This document shows, one piece after another, positions 27,801 through 35,259 of a stretch of 56,585 nucleotides of DNA. The stretch is from Planctomycetota bacterium (GTDB taxonomy: Bacteria; Planctomycetota; Phycisphaerae; Phycisphaerales; SM1A02), in assembly GCA_022568135.1 (NCBI GenBank), contig JADFFQ010000010.1:1-56585 (forward strand), in the 5' to 3' direction. The translations under genes and the position numbers were made by a program. A model generated the notes under the pieces. It was not told the origin of the DNA and made no database searches. It was given only the letters and a program-made list of their open reading frames with translations. Position 1 is the stretch's first letter; each line of letters begins with the position of its first letter.

Positions 27801-30134
27801 ATGCCCAAGTTGATAAGGTCGAAATCAGGCTCCTCCAAGACCGCCAGGCGGCGGGAAGAGCTGCGCCGCAGCCTGCCCAGGCGGACGTTCGATCTCAGGG
27901 CGATGGTCCAGCAGCCGGGCTTCGTCAGCACCACGCTCGTCACCCTGGCATTTCTGGTGGTGACCAGCATCCTCGTGATCTGGGCCCGAGAGCAGATCAT
28001 GGTTCATCCCGACCAGGTGATGACCCAGACGCGGGTGAACCGGCTCGACTACCGCGTCGCCAACATCGAGCTGACCGATGCGAACCGCCAGGAGGCCCGG
28101 GATTCCGCCCCGCACGTCTACGCGCTGAACAGCTCGTATCTGGACCGCCTCGCGGCGGCTCTCAACGGCCTACCCAAGGCTGTGGCAGGCAAGAGCACCA
28201 TCGAGGAGATCAGCCCCGAGCTACGAGAGGAGTTTCAGCTTTCCGATGCCGGCCTGGCGGAGCTGGCGCCGTTCGCCGTCCAAGGCGAGACCACGCCTCA
28301 GTGGAGAGCTTGGGTCGACAACCTGGTCCAACGGCAACTGCCAGCCAACCCGCTGATCGCCAGCGACGAGTACCAGACGTATTGGGTTGCACGGGAGTAC
28401 TCCACCACGCTGAAGCGCTTACTGCGCGGGGCGTCGAACTCGCCGCAGGAGATTCCCCGGAACGCGGACGCCATTGAATTGCGAGCCGAGATGGCGGTAC
28501 AGGAGGAGTCTCGCCTTGGGCAGCTTGTGCTGGCGGCAGGATTCCCGGCCGACCTTGGGCCCTTCATCGCGGCGAAGCTCGCCTTCGATGCAAAGCCGAC
28601 GATCTCTATCGACGCCGAAGCCACCGAGGCCCTTGCCCGCGGCGCAGCCGAGGAGGTCGAGATCAGTTACGACGAGCACGGTAAGGGCGACGTGATCTAC
28701 CATCGGGGCGACACCCTCTCGCACAAGCAATTCGAGGAGCTGCAGACCGAGGCAGACGCATTTGCCGCTACGGCACCGGCGGCGCAGCGTTGGCTGCCGC
28801 GACTGGGAATCATCGGCCTGATGACGGTCTTGGCCACGTTCCTCGTGGGTTACATTGTCCTGTTCTATCCGCAAATTGCTCGCAACCCGCTGCGGCTCTT
28901 GGGGATCTGCGCCCTGCTGGGGGGAATGCTTGCTCTGACGTGCACCGTCGGCGTGCGCGCGCCGTCGCTGATATACCTCGGGGCCGTCGCGCCCACCGTG
29001 ATGGTCGCCATCGTGGCTCTGCTCGCCTACGACCAGCGGATCGCCCTGTTCCTGAGCGCGACGCAGTGCGCGCTGGCGACGATGGCTCTGGAACAAAGCA
29101 TCGCCATGTACTTGGTGCTGTTTGCCGGCTGCGGCATCATGGTGGCGCAGCTGCGCGAAATGCGGCACCGCAACAGCCTCATCCAGGCTTCGGCCGTTAC
29201 CGGTGTGGTGCTGGCCGGCGGAGCGATCCTACTGGGCCTGATCGAGACCCCGCTGGTCCCCGGCGCGTGGCGGCAGATTATCTTCTACGCATTTCTGGCC
29301 GGCTTCGGTGGGTTCGCAGTCGGATTCCTGATCCTGGGTCTGCTTCCCAGCTTCGAGCGTTTCTTCGACATCACCACCGGCATGACGCTGGCGGAGCTGC
29401 GCGATCCGAAGCAGCCGTTGCTCAAGCAGCTTCAGCAGAAAGCGCCCGGCACGTACAACCATTCGCTGCAGGTAGCCAACATCGCTGAGGCCGCCGCTGA
29501 AACCGTCGGCGCCAACGGGCTGCTGGTCTACGTCGGAGCCCTGTACCACGACATCGGCAAGCTCCACAAACCCGACTACTTCATCGAAAACAAGACCGAC
29601 GGAGCCAGCAAGCACGACAAGCTCAGCCCGGCGATGAGTCTGCTGGTGATCGTCGGCCACGTGAAGGACGGCATCGAGCTGGCCCGGGAGTACGGCCTAC
29701 CTCGGCTGTTGCAGCATTTCATCGAGTCGCATCACGGCACGACGCTGGTGGAATACTTCTACCACGCCGCCAAGACCCAGGCCGAAAACGACGATCGATC
29801 CACCGTCGAGGAGATCGAGTTCCGCTACCCCGGCCCGAAGCCGCGGACCAAAGAGGCGGCGATCCTCATGTTGGCCGACACCGTCGAGTCCGCCACGCGG
29901 TCGCTGGCCGAACCGAACCCCGCCCGAATTGAGAGCCTGGTCCGCCAGCTCTCGCGCAAGCGCCTCGCCGACGGCCAATACGATCATTGCGATCTGACCT
30001 TCCGCGAATTGGGACTCATTGAAGAGTCGGTCGTCAAGTCCGTGTGCGCGATCTACCACGGCCGAATCAGCTACCCCTCAACCAAGCCGTCCGAGACCGC
30101 CCGGACATTGTCCGCCAAGCCGGTCTCGGCGTAG
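27801..30134 (+). CDS. 7TM receptor with cytoplasmic HD phosphohydrolase domain (PgpH-like)
   Basis: A first membrane helix (about 35-58) leads into an extracytoplasmic 7TMR-HDED-type region (about 60-330). A seven-helix bundle follows (about 330-530) and then a cytoplasmic HD domain with APGTYNHSLQVANIAEAA, the metal motif ALYHDIGK, and ESHHGTTLVEYF. Proteins of this layout (PgpH) hydrolyse cyclic di-AMP to pApA in Firmicutes, and that role is inferred here. ATG 27801 is chosen; a GTG three codons upstream is possible. The usual ybeY and phoH neighbours are absent. The TAG stop is the first triplet of a 50-bp palindromic repeat. Confidence 0.85.
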   Translation: MPKLIRSKSGSSKTARRREELRRSLPRRTFDLRAMVQQPGFVSTTLVTLAFLVVTSILVIWAREQIMVHPDQVMTQTRVNRLDYRVANIELTDANRQEARDSAPHVYALNSSYLDRLAAALNGLPKAVAGKSTIEEISPELREEFQLSDAGLAELAPFAVQGETTPQWRAWVDNLVQRQLPANPLIASDEYQTYWVAREYSTTLKRLLRGASNSPQEIPRNADAIELRAEMAVQEESRLGQLVLAAGFPADLGPFIAAKLAFDAKPTISIDAEATEALARGAAEEVEISYDEHGKGDVIYHRGDTLSHKQFEELQTEADAFAATAPAAQRWLPRLGIIGLMTVLATFLVGYIVLFYPQIARNPLRLLGICALLGGMLALTCTVGVRAPSLIYLGAVAPTVMVAIVALLAYDQRIALFLSATQCALATMALEQSIAMYLVLFAGCGIMVAQLREMRHRNSLIQASAVTGVVLAGGAILLGLIETPLVPGAWRQIIFYAFLAGFGGFAVGFLILGLLPSFERFFDITTGMTLAELRDPKQPLLKQLQQKAPGTYNHSLQVANIAEAAAETVGANGLLVYVGALYHDIGKLHKPDYFIENKTDGASKHDKLSPAMSLLVIVGHVKDGIELAREYGLPRLLQHFIESHHGTTLVEYFYHAAKTQAENDDRSTVEEIEFRYPGPKPRTKEAAILMLADTVESATRSLAEPNPARIESLVRQLSRKRLADGQYDHCDLTFRELGLIEESVVKSVCAIYHGRISYPSTKPSETARTLSAKPVSA

Positions 30135-30181
30135 CCGGTGGGCTACACCCGCCGGTGCCGGGACGCGTATCGTCCCGGCTA
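30132..30181. repeat. TAGCC-bounded palindrome supplying both convergent stop codons
   Basis: The unit starts TAGCCGG and ends CCGGCTA, with two hairpins: CCGGTGGG...CCCGCCGG and CCGGGACG...CGTCCCGG. Its left TAG is the pgpH stop (30132-30134). Its right CTA is the mutY stop read on the minus strand (30181-30179). A sister copy lies at 47329-47378. It is probably a bidirectional terminator. Confidence 0.75.
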
Positions 30182-31249
30182 TTGATCGTCGGATGCCGAG
30201 TGGTCGGACCGCGGGGCCGACAGCGCGACCATCGCCAGGATTCGCCGCTGGGGATTGCTCATCGGCAAGTCGGCGATGTCGTCGGCGCGACGCCAGAGTC
30301 CCCTGCGGCTGCGACTCGTAGCCGTATACACATGAAAGGTAATCCGCCGATGCGTGGTCTGGTGATCAAACGCATTGTTACGGACCAGATCGCACACCGG
30401 CGCGGGTAACGCCCGCTTGACAGCGGTCAAACGCAAGGGCGTTCGCGCCTCGATCGTCGGCACCTGCCACATGCGTGACCACATTCCGCGATCCGATCGG
30501 CGCTCGAGCAACACCTTGCCGGCCCGCATGATCACCACCGCATGGTGATGAACCTTCCTCTGCTTGGCGGTCGGCTTGGGCTGGGGGATCCGGGTCTCGC
30601 ACCCCTGGCGCAACGCATTGCAGTGTCGTGCCACGGGACATTCGCTGCACCGCGGCCGCTTCGGCGTACAGACCACCGCCCCCAATTCCATCAGCGCCTC
30701 ATTGAACGCGCCCGGCTCAGGCGCCGCAGCTACAAGTTCTCCAGCGCGCGACCAGGCCCACGCGATCATCGCCGAATCCTGCGGCGGATCGTCCCGGGCG
30801 TGCCATCGGGCCAACACCCGCTGCACATTGCCGTCCACGACCGGTTCGCGATGGCCATAGACGATCGAGGCGATCGCCGCCGCGGTATACCGCCCCACGC
30901 CCGGAAGTTGGCGAAGGGTGCGCGTCAGGCGCGGGACTCGTCCGCCATGGTCGCTGACAATCACGTTCGCCGCCGCATGAAGGTGGCGGGCCCGGCGGTA
31001 GTAGCCCAACCCCTGCCACATCGCCAGCACCTCCTGCTCATCAGCGTCGGCGAGTTGGCGGATCGTCGGGAAGCGCTTGATGAACGCCGTGTATCGCTCA
31101 ACCACCCGTGACACTTGTGTCTGCTGGAGCATGGCCTCGGCGACGAGTGCGTGATAGCCACTGCGCCGCCGACGCCAGGGCAAATCGCGCGCTTCGCGCG
31201 CAAACCACGAGCACAACTCCGCAATGAGCACCGATCGTTGTTCCTTCAC
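30179..31249 (-). CDS. mutY: A/G-specific adenine DNA glycosylase
   Basis: MutY removes adenine mispaired with 8-oxoguanine. Conserved features are WF...DLPWR, the catalytic Glu in EAMLQQTQV, a helix-hairpin-helix LPGVGRYTAAAIASI and the catalytic Asp in VVDGNVQRVLAR. The iron-sulfur ligands are CTPKRPRCSECPVARHC (C-x7-C-x2-C-x5-C as read). The C-terminal part has a NUDIX-like 8-oxoG recognition domain (VLLERRSDRGMWSRMWQVP). The GTG at 31249 (VKEQRSVL) gives 356 residues and is the likeliest start; an ATG at 31297 adds 16 unconserved residues. The stop codon is provided by the palindromic repeat. Confidence 0.93.
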   Translation of the reverse strand: MKEQRSVLIAELCSWFAREARDLPWRRRRSGYHALVAEAMLQQTQVSRVVERYTAFIKRFPTIRQLADADEQEVLAMWQGLGYYRRARHLHAAANVIVSDHGGRVPRLTRTLRQLPGVGRYTAAAIASIVYGHREPVVDGNVQRVLARWHARDDPPQDSAMIAWAWSRAGELVAAAPEPGAFNEALMELGAVVCTPKRPRCSECPVARHCNALRQGCETRIPQPKPTAKQRKVHHHAVVIMRAGKVLLERRSDRGMWSRMWQVPTIEARTPLRLTAVKRALPAPVCDLVRNNAFDHQTTHRRITFHVYTATSRSRRGLWRRADDIADLPMSNPQRRILAMVALSAPRSDHSASDDQ

Positions 31250-31314
31250 GGCCGATTCCCTATCCTCGACCACCAGAGTACCGCAAGGGTACCACATTCG
31301 TCGCGCGAATCCTC

Positions 31315-31370
31315 GATGCCTCGGTGCCTCGATGCCTTGGTGCCTCGATCCCTTGATGCCTCGATGCCTG
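31315..31370. repeat. octamer array between mutY and tRNA-Gly
   Basis: Seven consecutive 8-base units follow the consensus GRTGCCTY (for example GATGCCTC, GGTGCCTC, GATGCCTT). The unit is not a multiple of three and the array is non-coding. Confidence 0.75.
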
Positions 31371-31388
31371 TCCCCTCCGCTGAGCCGC

Positions 31389-31416
31389 TTGCCTCTCGCC
31401 GTCGCCCCGCTATTCT
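31389..31416 (+). promoter_or_regulatory. probable promoter of tRNA-Gly
   Basis: TTGCCT (31389-31394), a 16-base spacer and TATTCT (31411-31416) end 11 bases before the tRNA. The -35 and spacer match the rpmB promoter. Confidence 0.5.
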
Positions 31417-31427
31417 CAACGGATCAG

Positions 31428-31499
31428 GCGGGTGTAGCTCAGTGGTAGAGCGTCACGTTGCCAACGTGAATGTCGTCGGTTCAAATCCGATCACCCGCT
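31428..31499 (+). tRNA. tRNA-Gly (anticodon GCC)
   Basis: A complete cloverleaf can be drawn. The acceptor stem is GCGGGTG/CACCCGC, the D stem GCTC/GAGC, and the anticodon stem TCACG/CGTGA around the loop TTGCCAA, so the anticodon is GCC. The T stem is GTCGG/CCGAT with the loop TTCAAAT. The discriminator base is T, and no CCA is encoded. Its 3' part, from the anticodon loop to the discriminator, is duplicated exactly at 35076-35118. Confidence 0.95.
31457..31499. repeat. attL-like site (3' half of tRNA-Gly)
   Basis: These 43 bases, from the 5' side of the anticodon loop to the discriminator base, are identical to 35076-35118 in the same orientation. The identity ends sharply on both sides. 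Anticodon-loop-to-3'-end segments are a classical integration site for tyrosine-recombinase elements. Confidence 0.8.
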
Positions 31500-31565
31500 T
31501 TCAACGCAAACCCCGCCGTAAGCCGGAGTCGGGTAACCCAAGCGGCCGTCCTGCAGCGCGATGTA

Positions 31566-31736
31566 GTGTCCGGCATCACGCTGGAGAAGGCGAAGGCACG
31601 CGTCTCAAGGGCTGCGGGCGAGGCGAAGTTCAAGACAAACGGGAAGACGCGTGCGGCCCGCCGGCTGGACAGGGACAGCTTCAATACCTGGCGGTGCGAG
31701 CAGCGCGACAAGGACTTAGCGAAAGCCGAACGGTAA
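31566..31736 (+). CDS. short ORF, possible excisionase/MerR-like DNA-binding remnant
   Basis: The frame is open from inside the tRNA; the first plausible start outside it is GTG 31566, giving about 56 residues. The sequence includes KARVSRAAGEAKFKTNGK and RRLDRDSFNTW. The pattern VSRAA-x-x-G/A-K-F, basic turn, then RRxDRDSFxxW loosely resembles the small winged-helix fold of excisionases and MerR-type regulators. It sits immediately inside the attL-like end, where recombination directionality factors are often found. It may be a 5'-truncated fragment, so both reality and function are tentative. Confidence 0.35.
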   Translation: MSGITLEKAKARVSRAAGEAKFKTNGKTRAARRLDRDSFNTWRCEQRDKDLAKAER

Positions 31737-31762
31737 TCCCGACAGCCTCCGACCCTGGGCAC

Positions 31763-32788
31763 TCATCCGGCCGATGCGCCCGGAAAGGGCAGATCTGCTT
31801 GGGCACTGTTGCCACGAGCTGGCTCTGAAGTCCATGTGCCCGCGCGCTCTTCCAGTGAGAGACGCAGGCGATCGCAGGGAGATAGCTCGGCTTCCGTCAA
31901 AGCAATCGCTCCCTTTCGCAGCAGCGCTTCGTTCCCCGGTGGGACGGAGGGACCTGACCGAACGAACAACGGCACCCAGCGCTTCTTCAAATCCTCAACA
32001 GCACCAGACCACGTGCCGCCCTTACCTTCCGAGGTACTCACGGCGAGAACGTAGTCGCACAAGGTGTAGATCAGCCGATTCCGCGCCATGGCGTTCCAAG
32101 TTGTGAATCGGAGGCCTGGGCTCACCGCACTGACGAGCACCAAGTTGCCAGCGACAATGTGATCGCGGACGTCCGACTTGACCGACAACCGCGCCACGCC
32201 CTCCGCGGTCACGCCCACGACTTCGCCACCGGCTCTCAGCGAAGCGGCCATTGCAATCTGGTCTACTCCTTGGGCACCCCCGGAGACGACGGTCATTTCC
32301 GACGCGGCTGCTGCGGTCGCGGCCCTCTCCGTAAAGGATGCTGTCGCGTCGTCCGCATCGCGCGACCCGACTATACCAAGGCCGCCTCGTTCGAGAATCT
32401 CCCTCTTGCCAACTCCGTACGCGAGCGGCGGTGCCCCCTCGCCCAGCTTCACCTTCCATCGCATGGGATAACCGGGATCACCGCGGCCTAGGATCCACAG
32501 ACCCCGGCTTGTCCAACGTTCGAGTTCAAACGCCAACCGACCGCCTCGATCCAGAAGAGCCTCGATCCGATCCCGCTCCAACTCACGGTAGTCGCTCAGA
32601 TGCGCTCGCGACGACGCAACTACCAATTCGGCGGGCCGCAGATCCTCCTGCCGTAGCCATTTCGCGAACTGCGCGTATTCGGCGTCAGTGAGCGGCAGAA
32701 GTCCCGAATCCGCCTCAGCGCCAAAGCGGGCACAGAGCAGGAGCACAACCTCAGTATCGGGGCTGACTTGGAAAGACGAATCGGGCAT
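31763..32788 (-). CDS. DprA/SMF-like Rossmann-fold protein
   Basis: The protein has 341 residues. A Rossmann core spans about 95-290 with LGIVGSRDADD (137-147), MTVVSGGAQGVDQIAM (165-180), WNAMARNRLIYTLCDYVLAVS (231-251) and GNEALLRKGA (285-294). These are the SMF/DprA signatures for binding single-stranded DNA. There is no obvious winged helix at the C-terminus, and the N-terminal 90 residues are not the usual SAM-like domain. In competence DprA loads RecA on incoming ssDNA; here the gene is coupled to recQ-PRTase by a TAATG overlap, so a joint function on foreign or damaged DNA is inferred. ATG 32788 is chosen because it coincides with the recQ stop. Confidence 0.82.
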   Translation of the reverse strand: MPDSSFQVSPDTEVVLLLCARFGAEADSGLLPLTDAEYAQFAKWLRQEDLRPAELVVASSRAHLSDYRELERDRIEALLDRGGRLAFELERWTSRGLWILGRGDPGYPMRWKVKLGEGAPPLAYGVGKREILERGGLGIVGSRDADDATASFTERAATAAAASEMTVVSGGAQGVDQIAMAASLRAGGEVVGVTAEGVARLSVKSDVRDHIVAGNLVLVSAVSPGLRFTTWNAMARNRLIYTLCDYVLAVSTSEGKGGTWSGAVEDLKKRWVPLFVRSGPSVPPGNEALLRKGAIALTEAELSPCDRLRLSLEERAGTWTSEPARGNSAQADLPFPGASAG

Positions 32789-34902
32789 TACATCCTCGCC
32801 GTTGATGCCAATGCGAAAGGATAGACCTGGCCTGCGCCTGCCCCACGGAGTAGGGCAGATATCACAGTGAATGTCCAACGCGAATCGACTACGTCATCAA
32901 CCAACAGAACGGGAGCAGGCCGCACAAGCGGTTCCTCGACCTCGAAAGCACCGGCGATGTTCCGGACTTGATGGTAGCTGTTCACCATGCCCTTCTGTGG
33001 TTCCGTTTCACGCACCTTCTTCAAACAGGCGACGTAGGGCAACCCAAGCGCCTCGGCAAGTCGGCCTGCGAAATCAGTCACCAGCCCTGGGTGTCGAAGC
33101 GACGGAACTGCACAGACCCATGTTGGGAACGGATCGGGAGCCCATCTGTCTGCAACCAGCGCCCGAGCCGCCGTCACCAGCTCATCTGCGAATCGCCCAT
33201 CGGTCTCTTTGCCGCGCCGGACAAGCTCGCCCCAGCCGGCATCGCTCCAGTGACCTAGCACGCGGCCTTCTTCAGCCCGCAGTTCCGCGGGAATCGTTCC
33301 GTGCCACCCGTAGCATTCCAGCGCATCACCTGCCGGTGCCCAGGTGCGTCTCGGTTCGATCGGCTGTTCGCTACGTCGAAGGAAGGCCGCGGCCCGTTGG
33401 ATGAAATGATCACTTACATCGTCCGGCAGCGCGCCTTCTGGGTCGCACGAGGCACAGTGTCCACACGCAGACAACTCGCTGGACACGTCGTTGAGTTCTG
33501 CTTGGAGGAAGGTCATGAGACATCCGTCGCACTTCAGATAATCTTCCATCCGACGCTGTTCGGCCACTCGAAGCTGCGTGAGTCGGCTGATACGCTCGTG
33601 ATTCACCTCGTAGAAGACGGGGGTCGCATACCAGCGCGCACCTTCGCGCACAACAGGCGCTGGCGCCTCCACCGCCAGCAGCTTGAGGACCTTCTCGACC
33701 TGACCACGTCCGATGTTGACTGCGGTCTCGATCCCGCGGAGCGTGATGCCGCCATCTCTCGCATCGCGGAGTGCCTTCAGGACTGCCTCGACCTCCGGCT
33801 CGGGCGGAAATGCCGTATTGATGAAGTAGTCTCCAATCTCCCTGTCTTCCGCGCCGCTCAGCATGATGCCGAATGCGCGGTCAAGCGCCCGGCCGGCTCG
33901 GCCAACCTGTTGGTAGTAGTGCACAACCGATGGTGGCCGTTGAAAATGAATGACGAAGGTAAGATCCGGTTTGTCGAAACCCATGCCCAATGCGGAGGTC
34001 GCAACAAGTGCCTTGATGTCGTTTCGCAGCAATCGCTGCTCGAGATCAGGATTGTCTTCCCCACCTCCCATGTAGGCGTGCGCCTCGATGCCACACTCCT
34101 GCAACCATCCCGCAACACGATGTGCGTCGCGCCTCGTCAGAGTGTAGATGATCCCGCTTCCTGGCAGTGTTGGCAGGTGCTCTGCCAACCAGCCGTAGCG
34201 TGCGACCTGACTAGGCAACCAGATGTTCTGCAGGAACAGGCTGTCTCTGGCCAATGATCCGCGCTGAACGCCGACACCATCTCCAAGCTGTTGGCGCACG
34301 TCCTCCACAACTCGGTCATTGGCCGTCGCGGTTGTTGCCAGGACGGGGATGTTCTTCGGTAGAGCCTGAAGAACCCGACGAATGCGTTGGTAATCCGGTC
34401 GGAAGTCGTGACCCCAATCTGAGATGCAGTGAGCTTCGTCAATCACAAACAGGCCGATTCGATCGGCGACCGGGAGGAGCGTGTTCTTCATGAACAGCTC
34501 GTTCGCCAACCTCTCCGGCGAGACGAGAAGAACATCCACCTCGTCCGACAGGACTGCCTCTTGGATTGATGCCCAGTCTTCCTGGTTCGTCGAGTTCACG
34601 GACGCCGCCTCCAACCCTAAGCGGTCGGCCATCTCAATCTGGTTCCGCATCAAGGCCAGCAGCGGCGAGATCAACAGCGTGAAGCCAGATCGCTGATCCC
34701 GAAGCAGCCGAGTGGCAAGGAAGTAGATGAGACTTTTGCCCCATCCGGTGCGCTGAACTACAAGCTGCCGGCCCCGCTCCTCAATGAGCGATCGGATCGC
34801 CTCCCACTGCCCTGGTCGGAACTGCGCTGCTGGGTCGGCTAGTGCATCGCGAAGGTAGGACAGTGCCTGCTCTTTGGCCGGCGGCGATCCGTGATGCTGC
34901 AT
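32788..34902 (-). CDS. RecQ-family DNA helicase fused to a C-terminal phosphoribosyltransferase domain
   Basis: The protein has 704 residues. Helicase motifs are FRPGQ (28-32), Walker A RTGWGKS (51-57), LLISPLLALMRNQ (76-88), DEAHCISDWGHDFRPDY (155-171), ATTATA (189-194), ATSALGMGFDKPD (301-313) and HYYQQVGRAGR (328-338). A RecQ-type zinc site follows (Cys458, Cys480, Cys483, Cys486, with Cys461 nearby). No HRDC domain is seen. Residues about 555-704 form a ComF-like PRTase with the PRPP loop VLLVDDVVDSRWTFTV, where the usual TGxT loop reads DSRWT. It would unwind 3'-tailed DNA, and the PRTase substrate is unknown. ATG 34902 is chosen because longer forms run into the attR repeat. Confidence 0.88.
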   Translation of the reverse strand: MQHHGSPPAKEQALSYLRDALADPAAQFRPGQWEAIRSLIEERGRQLVVQRTGWGKSLIYFLATRLLRDQRSGFTLLISPLLALMRNQIEMADRLGLEAASVNSTNQEDWASIQEAVLSDEVDVLLVSPERLANELFMKNTLLPVADRIGLFVIDEAHCISDWGHDFRPDYQRIRRVLQALPKNIPVLATTATANDRVVEDVRQQLGDGVGVQRGSLARDSLFLQNIWLPSQVARYGWLAEHLPTLPGSGIIYTLTRRDAHRVAGWLQECGIEAHAYMGGGEDNPDLEQRLLRNDIKALVATSALGMGFDKPDLTFVIHFQRPPSVVHYYQQVGRAGRALDRAFGIMLSGAEDREIGDYFINTAFPPEPEVEAVLKALRDARDGGITLRGIETAVNIGRGQVEKVLKLLAVEAPAPVVREGARWYATPVFYEVNHERISRLTQLRVAEQRRMEDYLKCDGCLMTFLQAELNDVSSELSACGHCASCDPEGALPDDVSDHFIQRAAAFLRRSEQPIEPRRTWAPAGDALECYGWHGTIPAELRAEEGRVLGHWSDAGWGELVRRGKETDGRFADELVTAARALVADRWAPDPFPTWVCAVPSLRHPGLVTDFAGRLAEALGLPYVACLKKVRETEPQKGMVNSYHQVRNIAGAFEVEEPLVRPAPVLLVDDVVDSRWTFTVISALLRGAGAGQVYPFALASTARM

Positions 34903-34948
34903 CAGTGAATCGTACCGGGACCCAACATCACCCCCAACACAGCATGCC

Positions 34949-34972
34949 TTGTGCGCGGTGTACACCGCACAA
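34949..34972. promoter_or_regulatory. operator-like palindrome upstream of recQ-PRTase
   Basis: TTGTGC (34949-34954) and GCACAA (34967-34972) are inverted about an inner perfect palindrome GCGGTGTACACCGC (34955-34968). The site lies about 47 bases before the recQ start. Its compact symmetry suggests a dimeric regulator site, but no regulator is known. Confidence 0.4.
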
Positions 34973-35075
34973 ACGGCCGAAATCCGCCTGAATCCGCCGC
35001 AATCGATACATAGCCTGCAATCCACAAGCCGCGCTGGAAACGTCGCTTGCGAGTCCCGGGCGACGGCTGGCGGCG

Positions 35076-35118
35076 GTTGCCAACGTGAATGTCGTCGGTT
35101 CAAATCCGATCACCCGCT
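35076..35118. repeat. attR-like site (tRNA-Gly 3' fragment)
   Basis: This is an exact 43-base copy of 31457-31499. It lacks the acceptor 5' strand and the D arm, so it is not a functional tRNA. It marks the right end of the island. Confidence 0.8.
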
Positions 35119-35259
35119 GTTGTGGCCGCCGGGGAGCGCGTGAACGACCAACCTGTGCTACCCCAACCGCCGTATCCGCCTAGCAGCGCCGCATTGGCAG
35201 GCGAGGAACCGGGCAGACTATCGTCAGCCCAACCCGCTGACGGCTAGGTAGGGGCCACC

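Larger units (their letters stand above)
31457..35118. mobile_element. tRNA-Gly genomic island carrying recQ-PRTase and dprA-like genes
   Basis: The island is bounded by 43-bp perfect direct repeats, with 3619 bases from repeat start to repeat start. It contains a possible small DNA-binding ORF and the two-gene minus-strand operon, and nothing else recognisable. No integrase, transposase or relaxase is present, so it is either a relic or moved in trans. Insertion regenerated an intact tRNA at the left end. Confidence 0.7.

Noticed and set aside
31315-31370. The octamer array as a CRISPR or iteron array
   Set aside because: Units are directly adjacent 8-mers without spacers, and no replication initiator gene is near.
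31763-32788. The DprA-like gene as part of a natural competence cluster
   Set aside because: No comEA, comEC, comM or pilus genes lie in the window, and the gene sits within a tRNA island. A DNA-uptake role is not excluded but is not supported.
34903-35103. A 67-residue N-terminal extension of the RecQ-PRTase
   Set aside because: It begins inside the attR-like repeat and passes through the operator-like palindrome. RecQ homology starts after ATG 34902.
35076-35118. A second tRNA-Gly gene
   Set aside because: Only the 3' half matches; the acceptor 5' strand and D arm are missing, so it cannot fold as a tRNA.
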